Origin: Argonema galeatum A003/A1
Lineage (GTDB): Bacteria; Cyanobacteriota; Cyanobacteriia; Cyanobacteriales; Aerosakkonemataceae
Assembly (NCBI RefSeq): GCF_023333595.1
Contig: NZ_JAIQZM010000003.1
Coordinates: 1 to 64,000 of the forward strand
Reading direction: 5' to 3'
Length of the DNA stretch: 64,000 nucleotides
Shown: piece after piece, positions 34,410 through 45,315 of the stretch
How the letters are laid out: every line of letters begins with the position of its first letter
Numbering within the stretch: position 1 is the first letter of the stretch
Made by a program: the position numbers and the translations under genes
The notes under the pieces: generated by a model
What the model was told of the DNA's origin: nothing
The model's database searches: none
What the model saw: the letters and a program-made list of their open reading frames with translations, nothing else

Positions 34410-35315
34410 ATGATCGATCGCTCCTCCCCCCCTATACCCGAAGATTCATCCCTCGAAGAACTCCAGAGTTCGTTGCCCATAGGTCGAACAATATTCACGA
34501 TAGGTATGACAGTGTTAGCCTTCGCCCTTACAGGTTTAGCATTATTACCTTTATTAGCAATATTGTTTGCCATTCTGCGCCAGGGTCTTCCTAACCTAAA
34601 CTGGGAAACTCTCACTTCTCTGCCAGCACCAGTCGGAATGGAAGGAGTAGCCAATGGATTTGCCAATGCCACCTTGGGAACCCTAATTATGGTAGGAATT
34701 GCCTCCCTAATCAGCATTCCTTTTGGCTTAATGACTGGCATATTTTTATCTGAATTTGGCAGAAACTCAAAAGTCGCCAGCGCAATTCGCTTTATTACTA
34801 CTGTCCTCACCGGAATTCCTTCGGTAATCGTCGGCGTATTTGCCTACGCCGTTGTTGTCTTGACAACTGGTGGATTTTCGGCACTTGCTGGTGGTTTTGC
34901 GCTTTCCATCCTCATGCTGCCAGTTGTGGCGCTAACAACAGAAGAAGCTTTGAAGCTTGTTCCCACCTCTCAACGCCTAGCCTCTGCTGCCTTGGGTTCC
35001 AACCGTTTCCAAACAACCTTTAGAATCGTTGTTGCTACTGCTTTGCCCGGTGTCACTACGGGTATTTTACTAGCTGTAGCTCGTGCTGCTGGCGAGACAG
35101 CACCGCTGATCTTTACTGCTCTGTTCAGCGATAACTGGCCTACAGGATTATCCAATCCTACTCCTTCTTTGTCAGTTTTAATATATAATTACGCAAATTC
35201 TCCTTTTACCGAACAAAACGAGCTGGCTTGGACGGCTTCTGTCGTATTGGTGAGCTTAATTTTGCTGATCAGTGTTTTATCCCGCTTGGTTACGCGCAGA
35301 ATAATTAAAAGTTAA
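34410..35315 (+). CDS. pstA: phosphate ABC transporter permease PstA
   Basis: A 301-residue permease from ATG 34410 ([20 protein letters not shown]). Six hydrophobic segments, [16 protein letters not shown], the EAA loop [20 protein letters not shown] and [16 protein letters not shown] mark PstA. It pairs with PstC as the channel. It lies 51 bases after pstC and 20 before pstB. Confidence 0.93.
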   Translation: MIDRSSPPIPEDSSLEELQSSLPIGRTIFTIGMTVLAFALTGLALLPLLAILFAILRQGLPNLNWETLTSLPAPVGMEGVANGFANATLGTLIMVGIASLISIPFGLMTGIFLSEFGRNSKVASAIRFITTVLTGIPSVIVGVFAYAVVVLTTGGFSALAGGFALSILMLPVVALTTEEALKLVPTSQRLASAALGSNRFQTTFRIVVATALPGVTTGILLAVARAAGETAPLIFTALFSDNWPTGLSNPTPSLSVLIYNYANSPFTEQNELAWTASVVLVSLILLISVLSRLVTRRIIKS

Positions 35316-35335
35316 AAAAACATTCAGGAAAAGTA

Positions 35336-36196
35336 ATGGATTATAATGCTAGTGATAAGATAGTGGAACGCATCTATCCAGAGGTCAAAGATTTGTCTGC
35401 TGTTTCACAATCTGCCCCAGAAGAGTTAATTACCGCTTTAAAAATCCGAAATTTAAGCTGCTATTACGGCGATAAAAAAGCTGTTGATTCAGTATCTATG
35501 GATATTTACCAGGGCCAAATAACTGCCATTATCGGCCCTTCCGGTTGCGGTAAATCTACTTTCATAAAAGCTTTAAACCGAATTAGCGAATTAGAAGCGA
35601 GGGTACGCTTTGAAGGGGATGTAGAATTTTTTGGTCAAAATATCTACAATCGTCGCGTCAACTTGAATAAGTTACGCCGTCAGATTGGCATGGTGTTCCA
35701 AAAGCCCAATCCGTTTCCCATCAGTATTTACGATAATGTTGCTTATGGTATCAGGGTGGCTGGGCGTAAGTCGAGAGCCCAATTGGACGAAATTGTAGAA
35801 TCGGCTCTTAAGGGAGCTGCTATTTGGGATGAGGTGAAAGATAATCTCAAAAAATCAGCTTTGGGACTTTCTGGCGGTCAACAGCAGCGACTTTGTATTG
35901 CTCGTGCTTTGGCGGTGAAGCCGAAAATACTGCTGATGGATGAACCTTGTTCGGCTCTCGATCCGATCGCTACAATGAAAATTGAGGAACTGCTCCAGAC
36001 TCTCAGGGAGGAACTGACGATCGCTATTGTAACGCACAATATGCAGCAAGCTTCCCGCGTTTCAGACTACACGGCTTTTTTCAATACCGATGAAAGTCGC
36101 ATCGGTCAGCTGATTGAATTTGGCCCTACTGCTAAAATTTTTACAGATGCTACCAATCCCGGCACTCGCGACTACATTGCCGGTCGTTTTGGTTGA
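35336..36196 (+). CDS. pstB: phosphate ABC transporter ATPase
   Basis: A 286-residue ABC ATPase that powers phosphate uptake. It has Walker [10 protein letters not shown] (residues 74-82), the signature LSGGQQQR, Walker [14 protein letters not shown] and the switch His in IVTHNMQQ. About 35 extra N-terminal residues precede the domain ([20 protein letters not shown]). It closes the pstSCAB operon; no phoU follows in this window. Confidence 0.95.
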   Translation: MDYNASDKIVERIYPEVKDLSAVSQSAPEELITALKIRNLSCYYGDKKAVDSVSMDIYQGQITAIIGPSGCGKSTFIKALNRISELEARVRFEGDVEFFGQNIYNRRVNLNKLRRQIGMVFQKPNPFPISIYDNVAYGIRVAGRKSRAQLDEIVESALKGAAIWDEVKDNLKKSALGLSGGQQQRLCIARALAVKPKILLMDEPCSALDPIATMKIEELLQTLREELTIAIVTHNMQQASRVSDYTAFFNTDESRIGQLIEFGPTAKIFTDATNPGTRDYIAGRFG

Positions 36197-36539
36197 TCGG
36201 TTAGTCAGCGAGTCATTGCTCAGCTTGTCATTAATAGGACTTCCTGGCTGTTCGTGGTTCATTGCAATGAACCATGAACTCTCTTCAATTGTGATAAATC
36301 TTTGTCAAGAAAATTTAAGTTTGTTTTCTTTACAAAAATTTAGTCAAAAGCGTAGATTATATTAAATATAACTTTATATAAGCATCAGTTCGTGGATATA
36401 AAAATGAGTCATTGCTCAATCTATTGATGAAAATTGACATAGATCCTCGTGCTTCCGAGCGGTTTCTTAAGACTCGTCAGCTTTATAGAGCGCCAGTCCA
36501 GTAGAATTAGTTGACAAAAAAAGCAAAATATGTATTCTG

Positions 36540-36640
36540 TAGGACTAAGCATTCGGGGAGGAATCGATCGCGATCCTCCACAATTTTTCTATCCGTTCTG
36601 CGAAGCAGTTGCCCGTTGCAGTATGCTTCGCCCCACCGAG
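36540..36640. repeat. degenerate GTAGGAC/GCATTCGG palindromic element
   Basis: TGTAGGACTAAGCATTCGGG on the left and GTATGCTTCGCCCCACC on the right are weak versions of the GGGCGAAGCATTCGG family arms. The gap 36197-36859 otherwise contains only the repeat at 36653. Confidence 0.45.
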
Positions 36641-36652
36641 TGCTTTATAGGC

Positions 36653-36752
36653 AGGACTTACGCAATATTTCTTGTTTCGCCCCCCTAGCCCCCCAAATCT
36701 GGGGGGAATAAAGTCCTGTTCCCCCCAGATTTGGGGGGTTAGTGCGTAAGTC
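36653..36752. repeat. MITE with GACTTACGCA ends
   Basis: AGGACTTACGCA and TGCGTAAGTC are terminal inverted repeats. The inside holds CCCCCCAAATCTGGGGGGAA and its inverse, forming a very stable hairpin. A shorter relative lies at 50575-50645. Confidence 0.8.
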
Positions 36753-36868
36753 ATGATAGGAATTCACACTATGTTGCTTTTGTCAACAGCGATTAATGAA
36801 GTGGTTTTCTAGGCCATCAATTTTCGATAGCAATTCAGCAGAATAAACTTTACAAACGAGTGCAGGTA

Positions 36869-38401
36869 ATGAATACTGATTTGGATCGTCAAATTGAACA
36901 GGGAACACTGGAATTGCAGCGGCGAACTCTGGAATTGCAGCAGTCATTGGAATTAGCCAGAGTCCTTAAGCAAGTGACAAATCAAATCCGCAGCACTTTA
37001 GATTTGCCGACTATCTTGCAGACAATTGTACGAGAAGTTCGGGAACTGTTAAACACAGATAGAGTGGTAATCTATCAGTTTCTGGAAACCTGGAGTGGCA
37101 AGGTAGTGGTTGAAGAAGTTATTGATCAAAACCTGTCAATTTTGGGAGAAGTTTACGACCCTAACTGTTTTCCTGTGGAGTATACCTATCAGTACCAAGC
37201 GGGAAGGGTTCGGGCTATTGGTAATATACTTGAGGGAGGTTTGAGTCTGTGTCACGTAGAATTTTTACAAAAGATTCAGGTACAAGCTAACTTAGTCGTA
37301 CCGATTAGGAGAAGCGATTATCTGTGGGGATTACTGGTTGCCCATGAGTGTTACGCTACAAGAGTTTGGCAGGCTGGGGAAATCGATCTGCTGCAACAGT
37401 TAGGCGATCAAGCTGCGATCGCAATTCATCAAGCGGAACTATACGATAAAAGCCTTACTGTTGCCGCCACAGCAACGGAGAAAGCTCGACAGCTAGAGTC
37501 AGCCCTCGACGAACTGCAACGAACCCAATCTCAACTAATTCAAACCGAAAAAATGTCGAGTTTAGGTCAGCTTGTGGCTGGTATTGCCCACGAAATTAAT
37601 AACCCAGTAAATTTTATCTACGGCAATCTCACCCACATTGATGAATATGCTGAAGATTTGCTAAACTTACTAGAGTTTTACCAGCAGGATTACCCCGATC
37701 CTACTCCTAAGATTCTCAAACAAATTGATGCTATTGACTTAGAGTTTTTGACTGAAGATCTACCAAAGACGATCGCATCAATGAAAGTCGGGGCCGATCG
37801 CATTCGCCAACTCGTTTTGTCTTTACGTAATTTCTCCCGTCTGGATGAAGCTGAAAGAAAGCCTGTCGATATTCACGAAGGGCTAGAGAGCGCTTTACTA
37901 ATCTTGCAACATCGGTTGAAAGAAAAGGCTACTTCTTGTGCTATTGAAATAGTTAAAGATTACGGTAAATTGCCTCTTGTGGAGTGCTATCCAGGTCAGC
38001 TAAATCAGGTATTTATGAACGTACTCACCAATGCTATTGATGCTTTGGATGAGGGAATGGGTAAGGGATCGGAAAATACAAATAACCAATTACCAACTAT
38101 TCGGATTAGCACCAAAGTTATAAAGGATAATCGAGTAGTAATTTGCATTGCCAATAATGGCCCCGGCATTACAGAGGCGGTACGCCGTAAAATATTCGAT
38201 CCTTTCTTTACAACGAAATCCGTAGGCAAAGGTACTGGTTTGGGATTAGCTATCAGCTACCAAATTGTGGTGGAAAAACACGGTGGAGAATTGAAGTGTA
38301 TCTCAGCGCCAGGAGAGGGAGCGGAGTTTGCGATCGTGCTACCCTTGGGGAACGCCTACGGCGAATGCGATCGAGATTCCAGTTCAACAGCCACATCATA
38401 A
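36869..38401 (+). CDS. GAF-domain sensor histidine kinase
   Basis: About 510 residues (ATG 36869; a GTG at 36860 is equally possible). An N-terminal coiled coil precedes a GAF domain (about residues 35-190) containing DPNCF and LCHVEFL, the Cys-His seen in bilin-binding GAFs, but chromophore binding is uncertain. A second coiled coil leads to the H box LVAGIAHEINNPVNF (His about 244), then the N box NQVFMNVLTNAIDAL, G1 IANNGPGI and G2 GKGTGLGLAISYQ. There is no receiver domain and no membrane helix. The cognate regulator is not adjacent. The stop overlaps scpB. Confidence 0.9.
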   Translation: MNTDLDRQIEQGTLELQRRTLELQQSLELARVLKQVTNQIRSTLDLPTILQTIVREVRELLNTDRVVIYQFLETWSGKVVVEEVIDQNLSILGEVYDPNCFPVEYTYQYQAGRVRAIGNILEGGLSLCHVEFLQKIQVQANLVVPIRRSDYLWGLLVAHECYATRVWQAGEIDLLQQLGDQAAIAIHQAELYDKSLTVAATATEKARQLESALDELQRTQSQLIQTEKMSSLGQLVAGIAHEINNPVNFIYGNLTHIDEYAEDLLNLLEFYQQDYPDPTPKILKQIDAIDLEFLTEDLPKTIASMKVGADRIRQLVLSLRNFSRLDEAERKPVDIHEGLESALLILQHRLKEKATSCAIEIVKDYGKLPLVECYPGQLNQVFMNVLTNAIDALDEGMGKGSENTNNQLPTIRISTKVIKDNRVVICIANNGPGITEAVRRKIFDPFFTTKSVGKGTGLGLAISYQIVVEKHGGELKCISAPGEGAEFAIVLPLGNAYGECDRDSSSTATS

Positions 38402-38892
38402 TGCCTCGTTTAGCAACTAAAATTGAAGCCATTCTCTACTTAAAAGGACAACCTCTTTCAATTGCCGCGATCGCCGAGTATGCTGAATGCAGTAAGGCCG
38501 AAGTATCCGAAGCACTGCTGGAACTCATGGCTGACTACGCCCATCGAGACAGTGCATTGGAAGTCGTCGAAACGCCAGAGGGCTACTGCCTGCAACTGCG
38601 GACATCATTTCAAAGCTTAATGCAAAATTTGATCCCATCAGAATTAGGTGTGGGAGCTTTGCGGACGCTAGCTGCGATCGCCCTCAAAGGCCCCCTGACT
38701 CAAACCGAACTGGTTGATTTGCGCGGTTCTGGAGCCTATCAGCAAGTGCAGGAACTCGTGGAACTAGGCTATATTCGCAAACGTCGCCAAGCCGATAGTC
38801 GATCCTATTGGCTACAGGTAACAGACAAATTTCATCAGTATTTTCAAGTGGATCGACTGCCACAGCAGGTGGATGAGCCGACCCAAGCTTAA
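38401..38892 (+). CDS. scpB: segregation and condensation protein B
   Basis: A 163-residue ScpB with two winged-helix domains: TKIEAILYLKGQPLSIAAIA at the start, then LEVVETPEGYCLQLRTSF, LRTLAAIALKGPLTQTELVD and YIRKRRQADSRSYWL. ScpB helps SMC-ScpA organise the chromosome. Its ATG shares one base with the kinase stop (TAATG), so re-initiation is likely. A start at 38296 would lie inside the kinase gene and is rejected. scpA is not nearby. Confidence 0.9.
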   Translation: MPRLATKIEAILYLKGQPLSIAAIAEYAECSKAEVSEALLELMADYAHRDSALEVVETPEGYCLQLRTSFQSLMQNLIPSELGVGALRTLAAIALKGPLTQTELVDLRGSGAYQQVQELVELGYIRKRRQADSRSYWLQVTDKFHQYFQVDRLPQQVDEPTQA

Positions 38893-39133
38893 GAGGCTAT
38901 AATACCAAATCCGGGTTAACTACCCCCTTTTTATTGAAGCCCGCGCAGGCGGGCTTTGTACGCGCAAGCCGCGAATGAGAGTCGTCGGGTCAAAAAGGGG
39001 TTATGCAAGCGGATTTGGTATAACCTGTTCGTTCGGCATCACCACCAAGGAATGTACGGGTTCCCCGCCTCCAAAACCTGCTCCCATCTGTGACTTGTTT
39101 AGATTAGAATTAAATGAAATATTTAGGAGCCTC

Positions 39134-39502
39134 ATGGTTTTCAATCCTGACTATTTAAGTTCCGGCACCGAAGATGTCCAAGCCAATCCCCTGCTGACCT
39201 ATCTACAGCACCAATCACCGGAGGTTTTAGCCCTTGTAGCCAAGGCGGTAAGTCCCGAAATTAAGCAAATTATTTCTCACAACGTTCAGGGTCTGGTCGG
39301 GATGTTACCAGGCGAGCATTTTAACGTTCAAATTACCACTGACCGAGAAAACTTGGCGGGTCTGCTGGCTTCGGCGATGATGACAGGCTATTTCCTCCGC
39401 CAGATGGAGCAACGGATGCACCTAGAGGAAAGCTTATTAGGCTCCCAGTCGCTGTCGCGAGACTCGGCAAACAGCGAAAAATGGGGTGATTTTAACGCTT
39501 GA
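39134..39502 (+). CDS. DUF760 protein
   Basis: A 122-residue protein from ATG 39134 with TTAGGAG upstream. It shows NPLLTYLQHQSPEVLALVAK, HNVQGLVGMLPGEHFNVQIT and LAGLLASAMMTGYFLR, the DUF760 pattern found in cyanobacteria and plastids. Function not established; plastid relatives link to protein turnover. The preceding 240 bases hold an inverted repeat around the CCGGGTTAACT/AAGCGGATTTGG segment and no gene. Confidence 0.85.
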   Translation: MVFNPDYLSSGTEDVQANPLLTYLQHQSPEVLALVAKAVSPEIKQIISHNVQGLVGMLPGEHFNVQITTDRENLAGLLASAMMTGYFLRQMEQRMHLEESLLGSQSLSRDSANSEKWGDFNA

Positions 39503-39619
39503 TCCGATCGAACCAGACCACCAACTGGGCGGCAATCGATTTTAGATTCACCCCACCCACAAAGGGATGGGGAATTGGAGATTTTAGATTTATTTGGCCT
39601 GCACTAGATGAGGCGCGAA

Positions 39620-39664
39620 CCAAAATCCAAAATCTAAAATCCAAAATCTAAAATCCAAAATTGG
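39620..39664. repeat. heptanucleotide repeat (CCAAAAT / CTAAAAT)
   Basis: Six alternating heptamers CCAAAAT and CTAAAAT lie next to the protease stop. The same heptamers occur near 11097, 59700, 60757 and 63580. This is the short tandem heptanucleotide type known in filamentous cyanobacteria. Confidence 0.75.
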
Positions 39665-39667
39665 ATG

Positions 39668-40870
39668 TCATTCAGTTGGAAAAGCACCGGGCTGGACTTG
39701 GATTTTTTGGATTTGACCGTTGCGGTTCACTTCCAGTTCTAAAGAAGCGCCAACAGTGCTTGATTCTACAATCTGCTGCACTTGGGCTGCCTCTAGAACG
39801 GGTATACCGGCAATTTTTTGAATGATATCTCCCTGGAGCAAACCTGCTTTAGAGGCTGGTGAGTTTTCCACGACGCGCACAATTAGAACTCCCTTATCCT
39901 GGGTAATCTTGATGTTGGTATCCCGACCGAGCTGTTCTTTTAACGCTGGGTTGAGACCCGTCATTTGAATTCCCAAATAAGGATGTTCGGCACGACCTTT
40001 AGTAAACAGTTGGTTGGCGATTCGCTGTGCAGTTTGAATGGGAATGGCAAATCCCAGTCCTTGGGCACCAGATCTAATGGCAGTGTTAATACCAATAACT
40101 TCGCCGCGATCGTTTAAAAGTGGTCCTCCAGAATTACCGGGGTTGATGGCGGCATCGGTTTGAATGAAGTTAACGCGCTTATCTGGGACGCCTACCTGAG
40201 AACTGGAGCGACCAGTAGCGCTGATGATACCAACGGTAACAGTGTTATCCAAACCCAGAGGATTGCCGATCGCGATCGCCCACTGACCCGGAACCAGATT
40301 TTCAGAATCCCCCAACCTCACAGTGGGCAAATTCTGGGCTTGAATTTTCACTACCGCTATATCTGTGAGCGGATCGACGCCAAGCACCCGACCATCCAAC
40401 GATCGACCGTCCTTAAGAGTTACTTTAACTGTGTCAGCCCCTGCCACGACATGGGCGTTGGTGATCAGGCGACCGTCTGGGCTGAGAATGAAACCAGAGC
40501 CTGTACCGCGCTCTACCCGTTCTTCTGGTGGGGCTGGCGTCTCATTACCAAAAAAACCCCTAAAGAAGGGGTTCTGAAAAACATCCGGCAATCTAGTTTC
40601 CACCCTGCGAGCGGCATCAATGCGTACCACCGCAGGGCCGACCTTTTTAACAGCCTCTGCAATGAAGTTGCCATCATTGGTGGGAATTCCACCTATTATC
40701 GGTGCCGGATTTTCCTGGCGCGGAAGTAGTTGCTGTTGGGGAGGCATTGTCAAGGAGGTTTCCCTGAAGCGATCGTCTGCTTGCAGATAGCGACTGCCCA
40801 AGACTCCTGCACCGCCGCCAATACTTAGCAACGTTAAATAAAGAATCAGTTGTTTAAAAGTTAAACTCAT
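39668..40870 (-). CDS. HtrA/Deg-family serine protease (HhoA-like)
   Basis: A 400-residue protease with one N-terminal hydrophobic anchor or signal (residues 8-25), a trypsin-like domain and a single PDZ domain. The catalytic triad is His140 (ITNAHVV), Asp170 (LTDIAVVKI) and Ser247 (GNSGGPL). The PDZ carries HPYLGIQMTGLNP and SPASKAGLLQGDII. It degrades or refolds damaged envelope proteins. Which of the HhoA, HhoB or HtrA paralogues it equals cannot be decided here. Confidence 0.92.
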   Translation of the reverse strand: MSLTFKQLILYLTLLSIGGGAGVLGSRYLQADDRFRETSLTMPPQQQLLPRQENPAPIIGGIPTNDGNFIAEAVKKVGPAVVRIDAARRVETRLPDVFQNPFFRGFFGNETPAPPEERVERGTGSGFILSPDGRLITNAHVVAGADTVKVTLKDGRSLDGRVLGVDPLTDIAVVKIQAQNLPTVRLGDSENLVPGQWAIAIGNPLGLDNTVTVGIISATGRSSSQVGVPDKRVNFIQTDAAINPGNSGGPLLNDRGEVIGINTAIRSGAQGLGFAIPIQTAQRIANQLFTKGRAEHPYLGIQMTGLNPALKEQLGRDTNIKITQDKGVLIVRVVENSPASKAGLLQGDIIQKIAGIPVLEAAQVQQIVESSTVGASLELEVNRNGQIQKIQVQPGAFPTE

Positions 40871-41595
40871 CTTAATTCCCCCTTGGAGACTCCCGAAGAA
40901 CCTATACGATTGTTAGCGGTGAGAGTCAAAGGGGGGCAGGGTCTATGCTGCATCACAGATTCCTCCTAGTTTTAGTAAAAAAACCTTTTCGCCCCAAAAG
41001 TGGTAATTCTTTTTGGCATACTTGCTGGCATGACAAGATAGGAGCTATCGAGATTGTGCTTGAATGACCCGCAGATCCGTCTAGGAGCCGCTTCGCTAAC
41101 GATTGGGCGTTTGGTTTGGGATTACTCCCTCTCTGATTTCTCAGGTAATGTTAGCTTTGACAATGTTAGAAGTCGGTACTATCCCAAAGGCACTGGCTTA
41201 ACCCTTATTTTTAGACCTGTTTAACCTTTAGGTTTTAGAGCAGGGAACTAGCTACGCATTCCTTGGTAAGAACTTTAACTCTTGCTTCTAACGTAGGTAT
41301 TGCTACCAAAGTCTGGTAAACTCTGGGCTTCTTTCAAAGCCCCCGCTCTATCGGTACTCCGATCCTTCGGTGGGTTGTTTACAGGTCGTCACGCTCAACG
41401 ACAGGGGCAAAAGTGATAAATCTACTCTAGCTGTTCTAAGCATCACCTTACCAGAGCGAGAAACTTTCTAGGCTCAGAACTCATATAATTTGAGCCAAGT
41501 CAACGAGCGATCGCTAAAACTCCCCCAAACCCCCTCAAAGGTTAAAATAATTTAACAAAACGCGGCATCAGACGCACTCATAAGTATTTGAGTTC
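40871..41595. other. 725-base gap without a recognised gene
   Basis: No open frame of convincing quality is present. There is a hairpin GGGCTT-TCTTTC-AAAGCCC at 41329-41345, and on the minus strand a short frame ending TTCKQPTEGSEYR near 41350. The latter faintly recalls a transposase tail, but I cannot confirm it. It is probably a decayed mobile element or an unrecognised RNA. Confidence 0.35.
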
Positions 41596-42522
41596 ATGGC
41601 TCTTAATCGTTCGTTTCCACTGCTATCAACACTTCTGTGGCTGACTATTTCCCTACTAGGAGCCAAAGCCAATCTCGCTCAAGGAGCAGCAACGGGCCAA
41701 AATTGCCCTCAGCCAGCTTTGGATCGCCTGAAGAAACATCTAGTTGCCGCTGGCGAGACTCTAGAAAGTATAGCGAGTCAATACAACCTCATCCCGGCCA
41801 CCCTGATGGGCATAAATCCGACTTTAAGGCAAGGCGAGGCTCGCGCTGGCACAGAAATTGTCATTCCTCCCTACAATGGCATCCGCGTAGAAGTTCCAGC
41901 CGATCGAACCTGGCGAGATCTGGCAGCAACCTACAAAGTCCGTCCAGCACTCGTATACGAGATTAATGGCTGTCAGGAAAATCCCAGAGTAGTCTTTTTG
42001 CCGGGAGTAAATTGGTCTCCAGAAGGTTCTGAGGTTGGATTTGAGGATAGCACCTTGAAAGGCTATCCTTTACCCTCACAAGCTGCGGTGGGTTTTGGCT
42101 TTGGGTGGAATCTTCATCCAGTTACCCGCAAAGTAGTCTTTCACAGCGGCATCGACTTGCTAGCGACACCTGGAACACCTGTTTTTGCAGCAGGCGACGG
42201 TACAGTAGCGTTTGCCGGAGAGCGAGAAGATTACGGCAATTTAGTGGTAGTCAATCATCAGCAAGGACAGCAAACCCGCTACGCTCACTTGGACACTATT
42301 ACAGTCTCCACCGGACAGAGAGTTCAACAAGGTATGCAGTTGGGAACAGTCGGTTCCACAGGTAAGCCTGACATCAACGTTCCGCATCTGCATTTTGAAG
42401 TTCGCTACAACTCAGATTTAGGTTGGGTAGCAGAAGACCCCAAACCTTATATCCAGGCGACTCAAAGCCAAGGCGATCCGATGTTCTCAAGCCAAGAAAA
42501 AACAGAGGCAGGGCACCCTTGA
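41596..42522 (+). CDS. LysM and M23 metallopeptidase-domain protein
   Basis: A 308-residue secreted protein. The signal peptide (about 1-29) is followed by a LysM-like segment (HLVAAGETLESIASQYNLIP), a second LysM-like region and the M23 (LytM) domain. The zinc ligands are in FHSGIDLLA and HLHFEVR, with TRYAHL between them. It is a peptidoglycan endopeptidase or an EnvC/NlpD-like activator. The metal residues are intact, so enzyme activity is likely. It is convergent with glgA. Confidence 0.88.
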   Translation: MALNRSFPLLSTLLWLTISLLGAKANLAQGAATGQNCPQPALDRLKKHLVAAGETLESIASQYNLIPATLMGINPTLRQGEARAGTEIVIPPYNGIRVEVPADRTWRDLAATYKVRPALVYEINGCQENPRVVFLPGVNWSPEGSEVGFEDSTLKGYPLPSQAAVGFGFGWNLHPVTRKVVFHSGIDLLATPGTPVFAAGDGTVAFAGEREDYGNLVVVNHQQGQQTRYAHLDTITVSTGQRVQQGMQLGTVGSTGKPDINVPHLHFEVRYNSDLGWVAEDPKPYIQATQSQGDPMFSSQEKTEAGHP

Positions 42523-42542
42523 CGGATGCCCTTAAATATGTA

Positions 42543-43973
42543 TTAGGGAATTGCTATTTTTGCTAACTGTGGCTGTGGCTCTGGTGTCGGTTCCGGCGGG
42601 AGCGAGCCAACTAGGGAGCGGTACAATTGGTCGTACTCCTGGGCTGATTTATCCCAGCTGAAGTCCATCCGCATACCCCGCTGTTGCAGTTCGCGCCATT
42701 CTTTTTTATACCGGAAGCTCTCCCATGTCCGCACCATAGAGGTGTAAAGGTCTAGCGGTTCATAGCGATCGAAACAGAAACCCGTACCCTCATGGTCCAT
42801 CGGTTCGTGGTGGGAGACGGTATCAACTAAACCGCCGGTACGACGCACAATTGGTACACAACCGTAGCGCATCGCCAGCATTTGGCTAATCCCACAAGGC
42901 TCGAAGCGACTGGGCATCAAGAAAGCATCAGTACCCGCGTAAATCCGTCTGGCTAAAGCATCGCTCTGAAGGATGTAAGCTGACATCCGACCACGGTAAC
43001 GGGTGGCAATCTGCCACATTTGGTTTTCGTAATAAGGATCGCCCAAGCCCAAAACAACAAATTGTGCGTCAGTGTAGGCCATGAAGCGGTCTAGCACCTG
43101 AATGATTAAGTCGATGCCCTTCTGTTCTACCAAACGTGATACCAAACCAAACAAAAAGACGCTACCGTTCACCTCTAAGCCCAGTTCTTCCTGGAGAGCA
43201 ACCTTGTTGAAACGGCGATCCTCGATCGTATCAACAGTGTAATTTTTGGCTAAGTGTTTGTCCGTCGCAGGGTCGTAACTCTGAGTGTCGATCCCGTTGA
43301 GGATGCCGTTTAACTTACCGCTGACGTAGGATAACAAGCCTTCCATCTGTTCGCCGTAAGCAGGGGTCTTGATCTGGTCGGCATAAGTGGGAGAAACGGT
43401 GTTTACCCAGTCGGCAGACTGAACGGCAGCGGACATTGTATTATGACCCTGCATATACCAGGGGCACCAAGTAATCTGCTCTAACCGCCAGCGCCACGGC
43501 CCTTGATAAGCCAAGTTGTGAATTGTGAAAATGGTTTTGATGTCCGTGTCTTCCTGCATCCACACTGGAATCATGCCGGTGTGCCAGTCGTGACAGTGGA
43601 TAATATGTGGCTTCCAATAGTTCCAGGCAAATTCAGCGGCCCCATTGGCAAACAAGGTGAACCGCCAATCTTCATCATCTCCGTAGTAGATGCGGCGCGG
43701 CCAGAAGGAGGGATGACCAAATAGGTACAGGGGTACATCGCTATTTGGAAAGACCGTCTCGTAGACAGCGAAGTTTTGCATCATCGCTGTGCCATACCAG
43801 ATAGGCGATTTTGGTATGTCTATTTTGTCGGGCATAAAGCCATAGTAGGGCATGAATATTCGGACATCATGCCCCATTTTTTTTAGGACTTTGGGTAATG
43901 CCCCGACGACATCCCCCATGCCGCCTACTTTAGCCAGGGGTGCTGCTTCAGCTGCAACAAATAGAATCCGCAT
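42543..43973 (-). CDS. glgA: glycogen (starch) synthase
   Basis: A 476-residue GT5 glycosyltransferase that extends alpha-1,4-glucan from ADP-glucose. It starts [20 protein letters not shown], where [10 protein letters not shown] binds ADP-glucose, and contains [20 protein letters not shown] and the [11 protein letters not shown] nucleotide-binding block. The ATG at 43973 fits the family start; eight codons upstream are dubious. No other glg gene is adjacent. Confidence 0.95.
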   Translation of the reverse strand: MRILFVAAEAAPLAKVGGMGDVVGALPKVLKKMGHDVRIFMPYYGFMPDKIDIPKSPIWYGTAMMQNFAVYETVFPNSDVPLYLFGHPSFWPRRIYYGDDEDWRFTLFANGAAEFAWNYWKPHIIHCHDWHTGMIPVWMQEDTDIKTIFTIHNLAYQGPWRWRLEQITWCPWYMQGHNTMSAAVQSADWVNTVSPTYADQIKTPAYGEQMEGLLSYVSGKLNGILNGIDTQSYDPATDKHLAKNYTVDTIEDRRFNKVALQEELGLEVNGSVFLFGLVSRLVEQKGIDLIIQVLDRFMAYTDAQFVVLGLGDPYYENQMWQIATRYRGRMSAYILQSDALARRIYAGTDAFLMPSRFEPCGISQMLAMRYGCVPIVRRTGGLVDTVSHHEPMDHEGTGFCFDRYEPLDLYTSMVRTWESFRYKKEWRELQQRGMRMDFSWDKSAQEYDQLYRSLVGSLPPEPTPEPQPQLAKIAIP

Positions 43974-44250
43974 CTTAGTTTTTCGCGTTCCCTGCAATGG
44001 TTTGTTACATGATAGTTTGAACCTGTGCTTATGTTACGGCAAAGGGTGTCGCTTCAAAAGGGGAGTAGGGGTCAGGAAGCATTGGGGAGGGAGAATATAT
44101 GGCTCTTCCGTACTTACTATGCTATTTGAGCTTTAGGGGAGAGGGGGAGAGTGGGAGAGGAGAAAAGAAATAAAAATGTTCTTAACTCAACAAAAGCATA
44201 GCAACTCCGAAAGAGCCGAATATATACGCTTCCCCCAGTTAAGAGTCCGT

Positions 44251-45219
44251 TTATTGGTGTCTGACTTCGGCAATGATTCGATCCAATATTTCTTGGGCTC
44301 CCTGTTGGCGTAAGCGTTGTGCTAGTTCTATGCCTAGTTTTTCAGCTTCGCTAACAGTACCGCTAATGATATCTTTGATTAACTGCTTGCCATCGAGACT
44401 GGCAACCATTCCGGTTAAGGTAAGGGTGTCGCCTTCAATTTGGGTGTTAATGCCGATCGGCACTTGACAACCGCCTTCTAGTTCTCGTAAAAATGCTCTC
44501 TCTGCGTAGCAGCGTTGGGCGGTGGGAGCGTGTTCTAATACTTTGATTAAAGATAGCACTTCGGTGTCGTCGCTACGGCATTCGATCCCCAAGGCTCCTT
44601 GTCCGACTGCGTGGAGGGATATTTCTGGTGGGATGATTTGGTGGATGCGATCGGCCATTCCCAATCTTTGCAACCCCGCCACCGCCAAAATAATCGCGTC
44701 GAACTCACCCGCATCCAGCTTCGCCAGTCGCGTGTTCACATTACCCCGAATATCTTTAAAAGTCAAGTGAGGGAAGTGGTAACGCACTTGCGCTAGTCGT
44801 CGCAGGGAGGATGTTCCCACCACAGCACCCTCTGGCAAGGTGTCTATTTGCTTATCTTTGTATTTTTCATGCACTACGAGGGCGTCTGCTGGGTTTTCCC
44901 GTTCGGTGACGCAACCTAAAAATAAGCCTTCTGGCAATTTGGTGGGCAAGTCTTTGAGGGAATGGACGGCAAAATCTGTCTCGTTATTGAGCATTCCCAC
45001 TTCGAGTTCTTTGGTGAATAGTCCCTTATCCCCAATCTTAGCTAAGGCGACATCGAGTATTTTGTCGCCTTGGGTACTCATGGTGTGGACTTCAAAGGTT
45101 CTGTCGGGAAAGTGTTTCTGGAGTTGTTCTTGCACCCAATAGGTTTGCACTAACGCGAGTTGGCTTTTGCGCGAAGCGATGCGAATGGTGCGGGGAGGAG
45201 CGGAAACGGCAGGGGACAT
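44251..45219 (-). CDS. hemC: hydroxymethylbilane synthase (porphobilinogen deaminase)
   Basis: A 322-residue enzyme that joins four porphobilinogens to hydroxymethylbilane in heme, chlorophyll and bilin synthesis. It shows [20 protein letters not shown], the SLKDLPT substrate loop, [19 protein letters not shown] and [10 protein letters not shown], whose Cys holds the dipyrromethane cofactor. The length fits the family. A divergent Uma2 gene lies upstream. Confidence 0.95.
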   Translation of the reverse strand: MSPAVSAPPRTIRIASRKSQLALVQTYWVQEQLQKHFPDRTFEVHTMSTQGDKILDVALAKIGDKGLFTKELEVGMLNNETDFAVHSLKDLPTKLPEGLFLGCVTERENPADALVVHEKYKDKQIDTLPEGAVVGTSSLRRLAQVRYHFPHLTFKDIRGNVNTRLAKLDAGEFDAIILAVAGLQRLGMADRIHQIIPPEISLHAVGQGALGIECRSDDTEVLSLIKVLEHAPTAQRCYAERAFLRELEGGCQVPIGINTQIEGDTLTLTGMVASLDGKQLIKDIISGTVSEAEKLGIELAQRLRQQGAQEILDRIIAEVRHQ

Positions 45220-45315
45220 AAAGCTGTGTTGTCCAAGGAGCGTGTAAAGTCACTTTATCTAGGCTACCGCAGCGTGGGACTTCTATATTAGAAAATAAAG
45301 CAAGTGAGAATAGTT

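Noticed and set aside
38296..38400. N-terminal extension of ScpB
   Set aside because: It lies inside the kinase coding sequence in another frame, and ScpB proteins begin at the ATG at 38401.
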